DNA from: Spirochaetales bacterium
GTDB taxonomy: Bacteria; Spirochaetota; Spirochaetia; SPDA01
NCBI GenBank assembly: GCA_004525155.1
Contig: SPDA01000012.1
Coordinates: forward strand, 1 to 14,209
Length of the DNA: 14,209 bases
Reading direction: 5' to 3'
Notes under the pieces: model-generated
Database searches by the model: none
Told to the model about the DNA's origin: nothing
Seen by the model: only the letters and a program-made list of their open reading frames with translations
Shown: positions 1-9,444 of the stretch, piece by piece
Layout of the letters: every line of letters starts with the position of its first letter
Position numbering within the stretch: the first letter of the stretch is position 1
Program-made: the position numbers and the translations under genes

Positions 1-2660
1 CCGATGGACTGGGCCGCGATAATTCCTACCGCCTCTCCCATTTCCACCTGCTTGTGGGTTGCCAGGTTTCTGCCGTAGCACATTCTGCAGACGCCGTGTT
101 TCGCTTCACAGGTATAAACCGTACGAATCCGCACGGTCTCGATACCGAGATATTCGATAGCCTGGGCAAGATCGTCGGAGATTTCCTCATTCACATCCAC
201 CAGTACTTCACCGGTGATGGGGTGCTTGACCCGCTCCAGCGTGAATCGGCCCATAATCCTGTCGCTTAAGGACTCGACGATTTCCTCGCCGTCTTTGAGG
301 GCCCGCATTTCTATACCGTTGATTGTCCCGCAGTCCTGTTCGTTTACCACCACGTCCTGGGCAATATCGACGAGACGCCTGGTCAGATAACCGGCATCCG
401 CTGTTTTAAGGGCCGTGTCTGCAAGTCCTTTTCTGGCACCGTTCGTGGAAATGAAGAATTCGATAATGGACAATCCTTCTTTAAAGTTGGACTGGATGGG
501 AAGTTCTATGATGTCGCCGGAAGGTTTAGCCATGAGACCGCGCATACCGGAAAGCTGACGAATCTGCGTCCTGCTTCCCCTTGCGCCGGAATTGGCCATC
601 ATGTATACGGGGTTGAACCCTGCGCGATCTTCCTTTAGGGTTTTCATGAGCACCGCTGTCAGGTCTTCGTTTGTCTTGCTCCATACTTCGACTACCCTGT
701 TGTACCGTTCTTCCTGTGTTATGTGGCCCTGCAGGTACTGACCGTGAATGGCCTCGACCTCGGAGGAGGCCTTCTGCATCATTTCCGCCTTTTCCGAGGG
801 GATAACGATATCGTCCATGCCGATGGTGGCTCCGAAAATTGTGGCATACTTGAAACCGAGGTTCTTGATGGCATCCAGGACTTCCACGGTCTTGTAGGGA
901 CCGTAGTCCTTGAAACAGTGTGCGACAAGGGCACGCAGTTCCTTGTCTCCCAGGGCATGGTTGATATACTCCACACCCTTCGGCATTTCTTCGTTAAGAA
1001 TTATTCTGCCCGCCGTTGTTTCTATCATCTTGCCGTCGAAAGGCACCTTGATAAGCGCGTTATAGCTTATGGCCCTGACATCTACGGCCATGAGCACCTC
1101 TTCCACACAGCTGAATATCTTGCCCTCTCCCTTGATTCCCGGCATCTCCTTGGTCAGATAGTTTATGCCGAGGACCATGTCCTGGGAGGGAAACACGATG
1201 GGCGCCCCGTTGGCGGGGTTTAAAAGGTTATTGACCGAAAGCATCAGCGTCCAGCATTCAATCTGGGCCGCCTGGGTCAGGGGCACATGAACAGCCATCT
1301 GATCTCCGTCAAAATCCGCATTGTAGGCATGACAGACCAGCGGATGCAGTTTAATTGCCTTTCCTTCCACGAGCACCGGTTCAAAAGCCTGGATTCCGAG
1401 CCTGTGCAGGGTCGGCGCCCTGTTAAGCAGTATGGGATGTTCCCGCACCACATCGTCAAGAATGGAAAAAACCTCCGGCGTTGCCTGCTCTACCAGGGTT
1501 TTCGCTTTCTTTATGTTGTATACGACTCCCCGTTCCACAAGCTTTTTCATGATGAAGGGTTTGAAAAGTTCCAGGGCCATCTTGGTCGGCAGGCCGCACT
1601 GGTGCAGTTTCAGTTCCGGGCCTACAACAATAACGGACCGGCCGGAATAATCGACGCGCTTGCCGAGCAGATTCTGTCTGAACCGCCCCTGTTTTCCCTT
1701 GAGCATGTCCGAGAGGGACTTAAGCGGCCTGTTGGAAGCGCCCTTCACTACACGCTTCTTTTTCGAATTGTCAAAGAGTGCGTCCACTGCTTCCTGGAGC
1801 ATCCGTTTTTCGTTGCGTATGATGATGTCCGGTGCATTCAGGTTTATGAGCCTTTTCAGCCTGTTGTTCCTGTTAATAACGCGTCTGTAAAGGTCGTTCA
1901 GGTCCGAGGTTGCGAAACGGCCGCCTTCAAGCTGCACCATGGGCCGCAGTTCCGGCGGGATGACAGGTATGGCATCGAGAATCATCCACTCGGGCTTGTT
2001 GCCCGAATTTTTAAAATTCTCGACAATTTCTATCCGTTTGAGCAGGCGCTTGTCCGCCTTGACGCCCTTTTCAATCATTTTTACCCTAAGTTCGGAAGAG
2101 AGGGCATCCAGGTCGAGGTTTTCCAGCAAAGTCCGGATAGCTTCCGCGCCTATGCCGGCGGAGAAGCTCATGCCGTAACGTTCACGGCATTCATTGAAAT
2201 CATCCTCGGTCAGGAGCTGCATTTTTTTCAGGTCAGTATCACCGGATTCGATGACCACGTATTTCTCGTAATACAGGATCGACCGCAGCGCGGCTATGGA
2301 AAGATCGAGCAGCAGACCCATACGGGAAGGCACGGACCGGTAATACCAGATATGGGACACAGGGGATGCGAGCTCTATATGGCCCATCCTTTCCCTGCGG
2401 ACCTTGAAATGGGTAACCTCAACGCCGCACCGGTCGCATATTACCCCCCGGTAGCGGATGGATTTGAATTTTCCGCAGTAGCATTCCCATTCCTTGGTGG
2501 TGCCGAAAATCCTTTCACAGAAAAGCCCGTCTTTCTCCGGCCGAAGGGTCCGGTAATTGATAGTTTCAGGTTTTTTCACCTCGCCGTAGGACCATGCCCG
2601 GATCTGCACCGGGGAAGCGAGTTTAATTATAATATTATCAAAATCCTGGATTTCTCTCAT
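1..2660 (-). CDS. rpoC: DNA-directed RNA polymerase subunit beta' (partial, C-terminus beyond window)
   Basis: This is the largest catalytic subunit of RNA polymerase. 886 complete codons are visible and the frame is still open at position 1, so roughly the last third of a typical protein (about 1400 residues) is missing. The N-terminal zinc-binding cysteines are C60, C62, C75 and C78. The catalytic magnesium motif NADFDGDQM is at residues 447-455, with Asp449, Asp451 and Asp453 as the metal ligands. The second zinc site is C777, C851, C858 and C861, and the visible part ends in the conserved IIAAQSI stretch. The ATG at 2658-2660 is preceded by AGGAAGGA at a suitable distance, and the start MREIQDFD is normal for the family. 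It follows rpoB after 20 bases, so the two are certainly cotranscribed. I saw no frameshift in the translated part. The identification is secure. Confidence 0.99.
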   Translation of the reverse strand, partial: MREIQDFDNIIIKLASPVQIRAWSYGEVKKPETINYRTLRPEKDGLFCERIFGTTKEWECYCGKFKSIRYRGVICDRCGVEVTHFKVRRERMGHIELASPVSHIWYYRSVPSRMGLLLDLSIAALRSILYYEKYVVIESGDTDLKKMQLLTEDDFNECRERYGMSFSAGIGAEAIRTLLENLDLDALSSELRVKMIEKGVKADKRLLKRIEIVENFKNSGNKPEWMILDAIPVIPPELRPMVQLEGGRFATSDLNDLYRRVINRNNRLKRLINLNAPDIIIRNEKRMLQEAVDALFDNSKKKRVVKGASNRPLKSLSDMLKGKQGRFRQNLLGKRVDYSGRSVIVVGPELKLHQCGLPTKMALELFKPFIMKKLVERGVVYNIKKAKTLVEQATPEVFSILDDVVREHPILLNRAPTLHRLGIQAFEPVLVEGKAIKLHPLVCHAYNADFDGDQMAVHVPLTQAAQIECWTLMLSVNNLLNPANGAPIVFPSQDMVLGINYLTKEMPGIKGEGKIFSCVEEVLMAVDVRAISYNALIKVPFDGKMIETTAGRIILNEEMPKGVEYINHALGDKELRALVAHCFKDYGPYKTVEVLDAIKNLGFKYATIFGATIGMDDIVIPSEKAEMMQKASSEVEAIHGQYLQGHITQEERYNRVVEVWSKTNEDLTAVLMKTLKEDRAGFNPVYMMANSGARGSRTQIRQLSGMRGLMAKPSGDIIELPIQSNFKEGLSIIEFFISTNGARKGLADTALKTADAGYLTRRLVDIAQDVVVNEQDCGTINGIEMRALKDGEEIVESLSDRIMGRFTLERVKHPITGEVLVDVNEEISDDLAQAIEYLGIETVRIRTVYTCEAKHGVCRMCYGRNLATHKQVEMGEAVGIIAAQSI

Positions 2661-2680
2661 ACTTTTCCTTCCTGTTAGCC

Positions 2681-5600
2681 CTAAAAATGGCTTCCCTGCC
2701 GGTTTATTAATTCCTCGTCCCTTTCGGTCAGGGGAATCTGCTTGCCTCTGGAATCGAAAATGGATATGTCCAGGGCCAATCCGCGGAGTTCCTGAACCAG
2801 TACATTGAATGACTCGGGAACGCCAGCTGAAGTTGCCGGTTCACCCTTTACGATACTTTCATAGATCTTTGCCCTTCCGTTCATATCATCGGATTTTATG
2901 GTAAGGAGTTCCTGAAGGGTGTTGGCTGCCCCGTAGGCCTCCAGTGCCCAGACTTCCATTTCACCCAGCCTCTGTCCGCCGAACTGGGCTTTTCCGCCTA
3001 GGGGCTGCTGGGTAACGAGGGAATAGGGCCCCGTGGAACGGGCGTGCATCTTGTCATCCACCAGGTGGTGAAGTTTCAGCATGTACATGTACCCAACGGT
3101 GACCGCATTTTCAAAAGCCTGCCCGGTCCTTCCGTCATGGAGCACAGCCTTGCTGTTGGCCGGCAGACCCGCCTCTTTCAGCTTTTCTATAATCTGTTCG
3201 TTGGTGGCGGACTGGAAAACCGGGGTCGAATACCATTCGTTAAGCTTGAGGCCGGCCCAACCCAGCTGTGTTTCCATAATCTGGCCCAGGTTCATACGGG
3301 ATGGAACACCCAGCGGGTTTAAACAGATATCCAGCGGGGTGCCGTCTTCGAGGAAAGGCATGTCTTCTTCCGGCAGCACCCGGGCTACGACACCCTTATT
3401 GCCGTGCCGCCCGGCCATCTTGTCTCCTTCCTGCAGTTTGCGCTTGGTGGCGATAAGCACCTTAACTACCTCGTCCACGCCGGGGTTGAGATCGTCACCC
3501 TCCGAACGTTTCTGCCTCCGCACATCTATAACGATGCCTTCCGTGCCATGGGGCACCCTGAGGGAAGTATCCCGGACTTCTTTCGCCTTTTCACCGAATA
3601 TGGAGTTGAGAAGCTTGAATTCAGGAGTGGTTTCGGTTTCCGATTTGGGTGTAACCTTGCCGACAAGGATGTAATTGGGACCTACTTTCGCTCCGACACG
3701 GATGACCCCTTCCTCGTCCAGCTGCTCGAGGGCTTTCTCGTTGGTATTTGGAATATCCCTCGTTATTTTTTCGGGCCCGAGCTTCGTTTCCCGGACTTCA
3801 ACGCTGAATTCCTTTATATGTATTGACGTGAAAATATCGTCTTTTACCAGTTTTTCGGAAATCAGAATTGCGTCTTCAAAGTTATAACCGTTCCAGGGTA
3901 CGAATCCCACGAGTACATTTCTTCCCAGTGAGAGCTCGCCGAAAGCGGTCGCCGGACCGTCAGCCAGAACGCCGCCCTTATCCACATGCTCACCCAGGGA
4001 AACGAGGGCCCGCTGGTTGAAGCTCGTATCCTGGTTTGTTCTCTGGTATTTCAGAAGCTCGTATTCGTCCCTTTCCTTTTTGTTGGCCGGGCTGTCCGGC
4101 GCGATGATGACTTTTCTCGAGGTTACATACTCCACAGTCCCGGCCCTTCTGGCCTTTACGATGACTCCGGAATCGTACGCGGTTTTTGCCTCCATTCCCG
4201 TACCCACCCGGGGCGGTTCAGGGAAAACGAGAGGCACAGCCTGCCGCTGCATATTGGAACCCATAAGGGCCCTGTTGGCATCGTCGTGTTCCAGAAATGG
4301 AATAAGAGAGGTGCTTACGGAAATAACCTGCTTCGGTGAAACATCCATGTACTGGCAGTCTTCGGGCGCCTTGACCGTATAGTCTCCGCCCTTTCTGACT
4401 GAAACGAGTTTCGCCTTGAACACGCCCTTTTTGTCGATTGGCGCGTTGGCCTGGGCGATAAAGTATTTTTCCTCGTCCATGGCGGAAAGGTATTCAATGT
4501 CCGTGGTTGCTTTGCCCATCACGACCTTGCGATAGGGAGTTTCCAGGAAACCGTATTCGTTTACCCTTGTATAGTTCGCGAGACTCACAATAAGCCCGAT
4601 ATTCGGACCTTCCGGCGTTTCTATGGGACACATCCGTCCGTAGTGGCTGTAATGGACGTCCCTTACCTCGAACCCCGCCCTGTCCCTCGACAGCCCGCCG
4701 GGACCGAGTGCGTTGAGCCGCCGCTTATGGGTAAGCTCCGCCAGAGGATTCACCTGGTCCATGAACTGGGAAAGCTGGCTGGAACCAAAAAATTCCTTTA
4801 TCGATGCCACAATGGGCTTTATGGATACAAGGTCCTGGGGTTTTATAGTGTCCGTTTCCTTGAGGGACATTCTTTCCTTGGCAATCCTCTCCATCCTCGC
4901 AAAAGCAGTCTTGAGCTGATTGGCAAGAAGCTCGCCGACGGAACGGATTCTTCTGTTCCCCAGGTGATCTATATCGTCCACATTGGACTCGCCGATATAG
5001 ACCTTGATGAGGTAAAGCATGGTGTTGACGATATCTTCCCTGGAAAGAACATGGTCCATCAGGGGCGGCTCATAATCGAACTTCTTGTTGAGTTTGTACC
5101 GCCCTACTTCCCCCATATCGTACCTGCGGGCGGTAAAAAACATGGAATTGAGGTCCTTTTCCGCGGCATCCGGCGATATGGGTTCGCCGGGCATGAGCAC
5201 GGCATACACCGCGACAATGGCCTCTTCCTTGGTAGGTTCATCGGAACCGCTTTCGTCTCTGGCGTATTTAATTTCTTCCCGTTCAAAACAGTTGAGGATA
5301 ATCTGCGAATTGAGGGATGTTTTCGGGCTGAAATCTATGATTTCCACGGTCTTAATGCCGGAATGAAGGAGTTCCTCCATATCGTGGGGATGAATCTTGT
5401 CCCCCGCCCGGTAAAGCCGTTTTTCTTCTCCGTCAATAACGGCGAAAACCGCCTTGGCAAAGACCTTGCCGATGAACTGTTCACGTTCTTCCCGGTTTTC
5501 GGAAATTTTAATTTTCTGCGTCTTGTAGAAAAGCTGTATTATTTTTTCCCGCGAATCGAATCCAAGGGCGCGCAGAAACAGGGTGCCCAGAATCCGCTTC

Positions 5601-6181
5601 TTTCTGTCGATTTTCGCGAAAATGAGTTCTTTTTTCTGATCAATTTCGAATTCGAGCCACGAACCGCGGTAGGGAATTATGCGGGAGGAGTACACCCCTT
5701 TCTCATGAGAAAAAATTACCCCGGGCGAACGGTGAATCTGGCTTACCACTACCCGCTCAGCACCGTTTATGATGAAGGTTCCCCTCTCTGTCATGAGGGG
5801 AATGTCTCCCATGTAGATGTCTTTCTGCCGGATTTCTCCGGTTTCGTGGAAAATGAGGTTTATTCTTGCCTTTATCGGAAGCGCGAAGGAGGCGCCTTTC
5901 TGCTTGCATTCGGATTCCGACATTTTTACCGCAGCTTCGTCGAGAGAATAATAGTCGAAAGAAAGGGACATGTCTCCGTTGGGACTTTCGATGGGGAATA
6001 CAGACTGAAAAACATCTTCGAGGCCTGTGAGTTGAGGCGATTCTCCCCTCTTCAGGCGTTCCCTTTGAAGAAACCGCTCGTATGAGTCCAGCTGAATATC
6101 AATAAGCCCCGGCAATTCCATGACTTCCATGTACTCTTTGCCGATATATGCCCTGTTTATTCTGGTCTCTGTATTAGCCAT
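2681..6181 (-). CDS. rpoB: DNA-directed RNA polymerase subunit beta
   Basis: The complete beta subunit is 1166 residues, close to the length of other spirochaete proteins and shorter than the 1342 of E. coli because lineage-specific insertions are small or absent. The rifampicin-pocket region runs from about residue 466 to 530 ([26 protein letters not shown]). Catalytic and nucleotide-contact segments include NGYNFEDA at 764-771, [13 protein letters not shown] at 918-930, and the C-terminal HARSTGPYS and [20 protein letters not shown], which contact beta'. Residue 490 is Asn where E. coli has Ser531. The ATG at 6179-6181 has GGAGGGA just upstream. The stop is TAG at 2681-2683. The gene lies 90 bases after rplL, a gap that contains a strong stem-loop, and 20 bases before rpoC. 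Confidence 0.99.
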   Translation of the reverse strand: MANTETRINRAYIGKEYMEVMELPGLIDIQLDSYERFLQRERLKRGESPQLTGLEDVFQSVFPIESPNGDMSLSFDYYSLDEAAVKMSESECKQKGASFALPIKARINLIFHETGEIRQKDIYMGDIPLMTERGTFIINGAERVVVSQIHRSPGVIFSHEKGVYSSRIIPYRGSWLEFEIDQKKELIFAKIDRKKRILGTLFLRALGFDSREKIIQLFYKTQKIKISENREEREQFIGKVFAKAVFAVIDGEEKRLYRAGDKIHPHDMEELLHSGIKTVEIIDFSPKTSLNSQIILNCFEREEIKYARDESGSDEPTKEEAIVAVYAVLMPGEPISPDAAEKDLNSMFFTARRYDMGEVGRYKLNKKFDYEPPLMDHVLSREDIVNTMLYLIKVYIGESNVDDIDHLGNRRIRSVGELLANQLKTAFARMERIAKERMSLKETDTIKPQDLVSIKPIVASIKEFFGSSQLSQFMDQVNPLAELTHKRRLNALGPGGLSRDRAGFEVRDVHYSHYGRMCPIETPEGPNIGLIVSLANYTRVNEYGFLETPYRKVVMGKATTDIEYLSAMDEEKYFIAQANAPIDKKGVFKAKLVSVRKGGDYTVKAPEDCQYMDVSPKQVISVSTSLIPFLEHDDANRALMGSNMQRQAVPLVFPEPPRVGTGMEAKTAYDSGVIVKARRAGTVEYVTSRKVIIAPDSPANKKERDEYELLKYQRTNQDTSFNQRALVSLGEHVDKGGVLADGPATAFGELSLGRNVLVGFVPWNGYNFEDAILISEKLVKDDIFTSIHIKEFSVEVRETKLGPEKITRDIPNTNEKALEQLDEEGVIRVGAKVGPNYILVGKVTPKSETETTPEFKLLNSIFGEKAKEVRDTSLRVPHGTEGIVIDVRRQKRSEGDDLNPGVDEVVKVLIATKRKLQEGDKMAGRHGNKGVVARVLPEEDMPFLEDGTPLDICLNPLGVPSRMNLGQIMETQLGWAGLKLNEWYSTPVFQSATNEQIIEKLKEAGLPANSKAVLHDGRTGQAFENAVTVGYMYMLKLHHLVDDKMHARSTGPYSLVTQQPLGGKAQFGGQRLGEMEVWALEAYGAANTLQELLTIKSDDMNGRAKIYESIVKGEPATSAGVPESFNVLVQELRGLALDISIFDSRGKQIPLTERDEELINRQGSHF

Positions 6182-6207
6182 TCACCGTCCCTCCAAGACA
6201 AGAATAG

Positions 6208-6234
6208 ACCGCCGATCCTGAATGGACCGGCGGT
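6208..6234 (-). promoter_or_regulatory. Stem-loop in rplL-rpoB intergenic region (attenuator or processing site candidate)
   Basis: Read on the minus strand, the RNA forms an 11-pair stem (CCGCCGGTCC against GGATCGGCGG plus an outer A-T pair, with one G-U wobble) around the 5-base loop ATTCA. The bases that follow (TCTATTCTTGTCTT) are rich in T but not a continuous T tract. A partial terminator or an RNase III site is known between rplL and rpoB in E. coli, where it lowers polymerase output relative to L12. The position here suggests the same job. This is an inference from position and structure. Confidence 0.6.
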
Positions 6235-6271
6235 TGATGAGAATAAAATGATGTTAAACTTGAAAGTTCTT

Positions 6272-6664
6272 TTATTTAAGTTCAACTACCGCGCCAGCCG
6301 CTACCAGCTTTTCTTTGATGGCGTTAGCTTCTTCCTTGGATACGGCTTCTTTTACAGTTTTGCCGCCCGCCTCGACGAGGTCTTTGGCTTCTTTAAGTCC
6401 CAGACCGGTGATTGCCCGCACTTCTTTAATTACGGGAATCTTTTTGGTTTCGTCGATGCCTTTGAGGATAACGTCAAATTCAGTCTGTTCCTCGACAGCT
6501 TCCGCCGGAGCAGCTGCGCCTGCCATGGGTCCTGCGGCAACAGCCATGGGAGCGGCAGCGGTAACGCCGAATTTTTCCTCCATTGCCTTGACGAGTTCCG
6601 ATACTTCCAGGACCGTCATGCCGGCAATAGCCTCGAGCACATCTTCTTTTTTCAATGTAGCCAT
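6272..6664 (-). CDS. rplL: 50S ribosomal protein L7/L12
   Basis: This is the 130-residue stalk protein, which binds L10 in multiple dimers and recruits translation GTPases to the ribosome. The N-terminal dimerisation domain is about residues 1-35, followed by an Ala/Pro/Gly-rich hinge (about 37-57). The C-terminal globular domain follows, with FDVILKG, the factor-binding helix [14 protein letters not shown] and the terminal AAGAVVELK. The ATG at 6662-6664 has AAGGAG ten bases upstream. It lies 71 bases after rplJ in the same transcript. That gap carries its own weak stem-loop, in line with the need for more L12 than L10. Confidence 0.98.
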   Translation of the reverse strand: MATLKKEDVLEAIAGMTVLEVSELVKAMEEKFGVTAAAPMAVAAGPMAGAAAPAEAVEEQTEFDVILKGIDETKKIPVIKEVRAITGLGLKEAKDLVEAGGKTVKEAVSKEEANAIKEKLVAAGAVVELK

Positions 6665-6692
6665 ATTATCTTCTCTCCTTAATGTATAAAGT

Positions 6693-6726
6693 CGGCATGA
6701 GCATGACTATGCGAAGACTGATGCCG
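6693..6726 (-). promoter_or_regulatory. Weak stem-loop between rplJ and rplL
   Basis: CGGCAT at one end pairs with ATGCCG at the other (6693-6698 with 6721-6726). A nested 4-pair hairpin, GCAT/ATGC, lies inside at 6701-6712. The structure sits just upstream of the rplL ribosome-binding site. It may help set the separate, higher translation rate of L12 compared with L10, but the pairing is short and could be chance. Confidence 0.3.
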
Positions 6727-6735
6727 CACTTTGGT

Positions 6736-7272
6736 TTAGCTTGCTGCTTTTTTATCTGCTACAGCCTGCAGAGTCCGTACAAGTTTGGTAGTGACGCCGT
6801 TCAGGACGTACACAAAATTCTGCAGAGGCGCCTGCATGGTTCTCATGAGGGAAGAGAGAAGCTCCAGCCTTCCCGGGAGCCTAGAATACGCGTCCATCTG
6901 CGCCGCAGAGAGGAGCTTTCCGGCAATAAGGCCGCCCTTTATCTTGAGCGGGGTATCCTTGGTAAAATCAAAAAGGGCTTTGACGATCGGCCCGGATTCC
7001 GCTTTGCACATGGCTACCGCCGTAGGGCCGAAGAGGGTATCTCCCAGGTCATTATAGTCAAGCTGATTGAAGGCAATCTTCGCAAAACGGTTTTTCAGCA
7101 CCTTGAATTCCGTTTCCTGACTGCGAAGCTTGTTCCGTACACTGGTTATCTGGTGAACAGTAAGCCCGCGGTAATCGGTGAAGATAAAATCATTGGATTC
7201 ACCGAATTTGTCCTTTAATTTGGCTACCGCTTCCAGTTTAGTTTTCTGAATTTTTTTGTCCGTGGCAGTCAT
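6736..7272 (-). CDS. rplJ: 50S ribosomal protein L10
   Basis: This 178-residue protein forms the base of the ribosomal stalk. It binds 23S rRNA through its N-terminal domain and holds L7/L12 dimers on its C-terminal helix. The family pattern is seen in the N-terminal TDYRGLTVHQITSVRNKLR (residues about 32-50), in VLKNRFAKIAF, and in the central GPTAVAM segment, followed by a long C-terminal helix (about 130-178). The ATG at 7270-7272 starts two bases after the rplA stop. The ribosome-binding site AAAGGAG lies inside the last codons of rplA, so translation of the two is probably coupled. No separate L10 leader can fit here, so autoregulation through a leader like that of E. coli would have to act elsewhere. 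Confidence 0.97.
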   Translation of the reverse strand: MTATDKKIQKTKLEAVAKLKDKFGESNDFIFTDYRGLTVHQITSVRNKLRSQETEFKVLKNRFAKIAFNQLDYNDLGDTLFGPTAVAMCKAESGPIVKALFDFTKDTPLKIKGGLIAGKLLSAAQMDAYSRLPGRLELLSSLMRTMQAPLQNFVYVLNGVTTKLVRTLQAVADKKAAS

Positions 7273-7274
7273 GC

Positions 7275-7964
7275 TTATTCTCCTTTACCTGTATCCTTAA
7301 TGGATACTTTTACGCCTGGTCCCATGGTTGAAGAAAGGCCGATGGAGAGAACGAAATCTCCCTTGGTATCCTGAGGCCGCTTTTTTTCAACTTCCGATAC
7401 AACCGCTGAGACATTTTCCAGAACTTTCTCCGGCTCCATCGATATTTTACCTACGGGAAGATGCACGATACCGGTTTTGTCCGCCCTGTATTCAACACGG
7501 CCTTTTTTGAGCTCCGCGATGGCTTCCTTGATATTGAAGGTAACAGTCTGGGTTTTCGGGTTAGGCATGAGCCCCCGTCTTCCGAGAATCTGACCGAGAC
7601 GGCCAACGTCCTTCATCATGTCCGGCGTCGCTACTGCAACGTCGAAATCCAGCCAGCCTCCCTTAATCTTTTCTATAAGGTCGTCATCACCGACAAAAGC
7701 TGCACCAGCCTCGGAAGCTTCCGTTGCTTTTTCACCCTTGGCGAAAACCAGAATTTTCTTTTCCTTGGTAAACTGGTGGGGCATTACAAGGGTGTCTCTT
7801 ACAGAGGCGTTCTTTTTAAGGTTGAGATGTATCGATAATTCAAGGGTTTCGTCGAATTTCGCATAAGCCAGCTCCTTGACGAGCTGAATTGCCTTTTCAT
7901 AGGGGTAGAGAACCTGCTTGTCGAACTTTTTTATGGATTCCTGATACTTCTTTCCATGTTTCAT
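7275..7964 (-). CDS. rplA: 50S ribosomal protein L1
   Basis: This 229-residue protein binds the mobile L1 stalk of 23S rRNA and in many bacteria represses its own operon. The family signature [20 protein letters not shown] is at residues 121-140, and [20 protein letters not shown] precedes it. [10 protein letters not shown] near the C-terminus is also typical. I chose the ATG at 7962-7964 ([10 protein letters not shown]) because GGAGGG sits eight bases upstream and this is the usual N-terminus. The open frame extends eight codons further, into the end of rplK. The start is separated from the rplK stop by four bases. Residues 47-70 differ from the common L1 pattern: [10 protein letters not shown] stands where LPHGTGK is usual. 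Confidence 0.98.
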   Translation of the reverse strand: MKHGKKYQESIKKFDKQVLYPYEKAIQLVKELAYAKFDETLELSIHLNLKKNASVRDTLVMPHQFTKEKKILVFAKGEKATEASEAGAAFVGDDDLIEKIKGGWLDFDVAVATPDMMKDVGRLGQILGRRGLMPNPKTQTVTFNIKEAIAELKKGRVEYRADKTGIVHLPVGKISMEPEKVLENVSAVVSEVEKKRPQDTKGDFVLSIGLSSTMGPGVKVSIKDTGKGE

Positions 7965-7968
7965 GACA

Positions 7969-8400
7969 TCAGCCCTCCACCTCGACACCCATGCTCCTGG
8001 CGGTGCCTTTTATTATCATCATGGCCGCTTCCACATCATTCGCATTCAGGTCGGGCATTTTCAGTTCCGCGATTTCCTTGAGCTTGGCCCTGGATATCGT
8101 GGCCACTTTCACCTTGTTTGACTGCGGCGACCCCTTCTCCAAACCGCAAGCTTTTTTTAGAAGTACAGCGGCGGGCGGGGTTTTCGTGATGAAACTGAAG
8201 GTTTTGTCCCCGTAGACAGTAATAACCACCGGGATGGTGAGCCCCTGTTCCAGGCTTTTTGTGCGCTCGTTTAACTGCTGCACAAACTGGGGTGCGCTGA
8301 CTCCGTGCGGGCCGAGAGCCGGACCTACCGGAGGCGCGGGTGTTGCCTTACCCGCTGGTACCTGCAGTTTTATAACTGCAGTAATCTTCTTTTTTGCCAT
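7969..8400 (-). CDS. rplK: 50S ribosomal protein L11
   Basis: This 143-residue protein binds the GTPase-associated centre of 23S rRNA, is needed for RelA activation, and forms the thiostrepton site with that rRNA. The proline-rich N-terminal segment [14 protein letters not shown] is at residues 21-34. The C-terminal rRNA-binding domain contains [12 protein letters not shown] and [14 protein letters not shown]. The ATG at 8398-8400 is preceded by AAAGGAG at seven bases. An in-frame TTG two codons upstream is too close to that site and gives an unusual start, so I rejected it. The gene follows an unusually long 180-base leader after nusG and is tightly packed against rplA. Confidence 0.98.
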   Translation of the reverse strand: MAKKKITAVIKLQVPAGKATPAPPVGPALGPHGVSAPQFVQQLNERTKSLEQGLTIPVVITVYGDKTFSFITKTPPAAVLLKKACGLEKGSPQSNKVKVATISRAKLKEIAELKMPDLNANDVEAAMMIIKGTARSMGVEVEG

Positions 8401-8416
8401 GTGCAATCTCCTTTGC

Positions 8417-8546
8417 GAAGAACAGCCGGCACGAACCGTTCTTCATGTGGTACAAACGTCTGTTTCTATCGAACAGACTCCCGGCTGAAGACGGGCAAGC
8501 CGGTCTTCAGCTTGAAGAATTTCACCGCAACCGGTGAAATTCTTCA
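8417..8546 (-). promoter_or_regulatory. Structured rplK leader with four stem-loops (candidate autoregulatory RNA)
   Basis: On the minus strand, the 180-base nusG-rplK gap folds into four local hairpins. (1) Positions 8513-8546: a perfect 15-pair stem with a 4-base loop. (2) Positions 8484-8511: a 9-pair stem GCTGAAGAC/GTCTTCAGC. (3) Positions 8458-8478: a 7-pair stem GTCTGTT/AACAGAC. (4) Positions 8417-8444: a 7-pair stem GAAGAAC/GTTCTTC, ending two bases before the rplK ribosome-binding site. Hairpins 1, 2 and 4 share the arm motif GAAGA/TCTTC, so their arms could exchange partners. No long T tract follows any stem. In many bacteria L1 represses this operon by binding the rplK leader. I could not confirm an L1 site by eye. 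Confidence 0.6.
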
Positions 8547-8580
8547 CTATAATATACACACACCGCCGGGTTTCGGCAGA

Positions 8581-9135
8581 TTATATCTTCTCGACCTGTG
8601 AAAAATCCACTTCAACTGGCGTCACCCTGCCGAAAATACCGACCATGACCCGCATTTTACCCTTTTCAGCGTTCCACTCTTCCACAGTACCCGTGAAACT
8701 TTCAAAAGGACCTTCTATTATCCGGATTGTTTCCCCGGCTTCATAGGTCTGCCTGGTCTTGACGACTTTTTCCGCTTTAAGTTCGCCGGCTTTCTGCAGG
8801 ATGGATCTGGCCTCTTCCGCCGAAATGGGCTGGGGTCGGGCACCGCCGACAGAACCGACAAATCCGGAAACCCCCTGGATCTTTTTTATATGGGCGCAGG
8901 GTATCTTCCAGTCTCTTTCGGGAAGGTCCATTTCCAGGAGGATATAACCTGGAAGGAATTTCCGGCTGATGATTTTCTTCTTCCCGTCCTTGACTTCGAC
9001 AATGTCCTCCGACGGCACCTTGATGTCCGTGACATACTCCGTAAGAACGTTATCTTCCATCAGCTTTCTTATGTGCTTCTCGACCTTGTTTTCATACCCG
9101 GAATAGGTATGTAATACGTACCACCCCTTAGCCAT
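8581..9135 (-). CDS. nusG: Transcription termination/antitermination factor NusG
   Basis: This 184-residue protein binds the RNA polymerase clamp and links it to Rho or to ribosomal protein S10. The NGN domain is at about residues 4-105 (GWYVLHTYSGYENKVEKHI, then RKFLPGYILLEM, then GVSGFVG). A linker follows, then a C-terminal KOW domain from about 133 (AGETIRIIEGPFESFTG) ending VEVDFSQVEKI. The length matches ordinary bacterial NusG, without the large insertions of some phyla. The ATG at 9133-9135 has only a modest site (AGGT) upstream. The gene follows secE after 27 bases, the usual pair, and precedes rplK. Confidence 0.98.
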   Translation of the reverse strand: MAKGWYVLHTYSGYENKVEKHIRKLMEDNVLTEYVTDIKVPSEDIVEVKDGKKKIISRKFLPGYILLEMDLPERDWKIPCAHIKKIQGVSGFVGSVGGARPQPISAEEARSILQKAGELKAEKVVKTRQTYEAGETIRIIEGPFESFTGTVEEWNAEKGKMRVMVGIFGRVTPVEVDFSQVEKI

Positions 9136-9162
9136 TATCTACCTGCATTTCCTGCCACCTGC

Positions 9163-9342
9163 TTAAAATACCAAGTCGATACCGAAAAGCAGCAGAAAAT
9201 CCACCAGACCGAGAATCACTGCAAAAATGATAACCGATATCAGTACAACCTTTGTGGATGACGCAACCTCCGACCTGCTCGGCCATACTACCTTTTTTAG
9301 TTCAGAAAAACTTTCTTTGAAAAACTGGGCAATCTTTTTCAT
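9163..9342 (-). CDS. secE: Preprotein translocase subunit SecE
   Basis: This is a 59-residue inner-membrane protein that clamps SecY in the protein-export channel. The short cytoplasmic amphipathic helix contains FFKESFSELKKVVWPSRSEV (residues 7-26). The KKVVWPSR-type motif is diagnostic of short, single-span bacterial SecE. One hydrophobic membrane segment follows at about residues 32-54. The ATG at 9340-9342 has AGGAG six bases upstream and the stop is TAA at 9163-9165. The gene lies between tRNA-Trp and nusG, in the expected order. Confidence 0.95.
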   Translation of the reverse strand: MKKIAQFFKESFSELKKVVWPSRSEVASSTKVVLISVIIFAVILGLVDFLLLFGIDLVF

Positions 9343-9362
9343 ACACTGCTCCTGAAGGAATC

Positions 9363-9436
9363 CAGGCCAGGTAGGATTCGAACCTACAACATCCGGTTTT
9401 GGAGACCGGCGCTCTAGCCGTTGGAGCTACTGGCCT
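9363..9436 (-). tRNA. tRNA-Trp (anticodon CCA)
   Basis: A full cloverleaf of 74 bases can be drawn on the minus strand. The acceptor arm is AGGCCAG/CTGGCCT, the discriminator base is G, the anticodon stem is CCGGT/ACCGG around the loop CTCCAAA, and the T arm is GTAGG-TTCGAAT-CCTAC. The anticodon CCA reads tryptophan codon UGG. The 3' CCA is not encoded (GGA follows), so it must be added after transcription. The gene starts eight bases after the rpmG stop and ends 20 bases before secE, so it is part of the protein operon. Confidence 0.97.
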
Positions 9437-9444
9437 AGGAACAA

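Noticed and set aside
1287..2678. Long plus-strand open frame of 463 codons opposite rpoC
   Set aside because: It lies wholly antisense to the conserved rpoC coding frame, has no family resemblance and is explained by the codon use of the opposite strand.
4643..6085. Long plus-strand open frame of 480 codons opposite rpoB
   Set aside because: It is antisense to highly conserved rpoB sequence; no recognisable domains and no promoter or ribosome-binding site of note.
7965..7988. Eight-codon N-terminal extension of rplA
   Set aside because: It overlaps the end of rplK and its own ribosome-binding site. MKHGKKY from 7964 is the normal L1 start.
8401..8406. TTG start two codons upstream for rplK
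   Set aside because: It lies almost on top of the ribosome-binding site, and MAKKKIT from the ATG at 8398-8400 is the usual L11 start.
8547..8580. Possible promoter for rplK in the TATATTATAG stretch after nusG
   Set aside because: The -10 like sequence has no credible -35 box at 16-18 bases. It may still be a weak start, but I could not support it as a feature.
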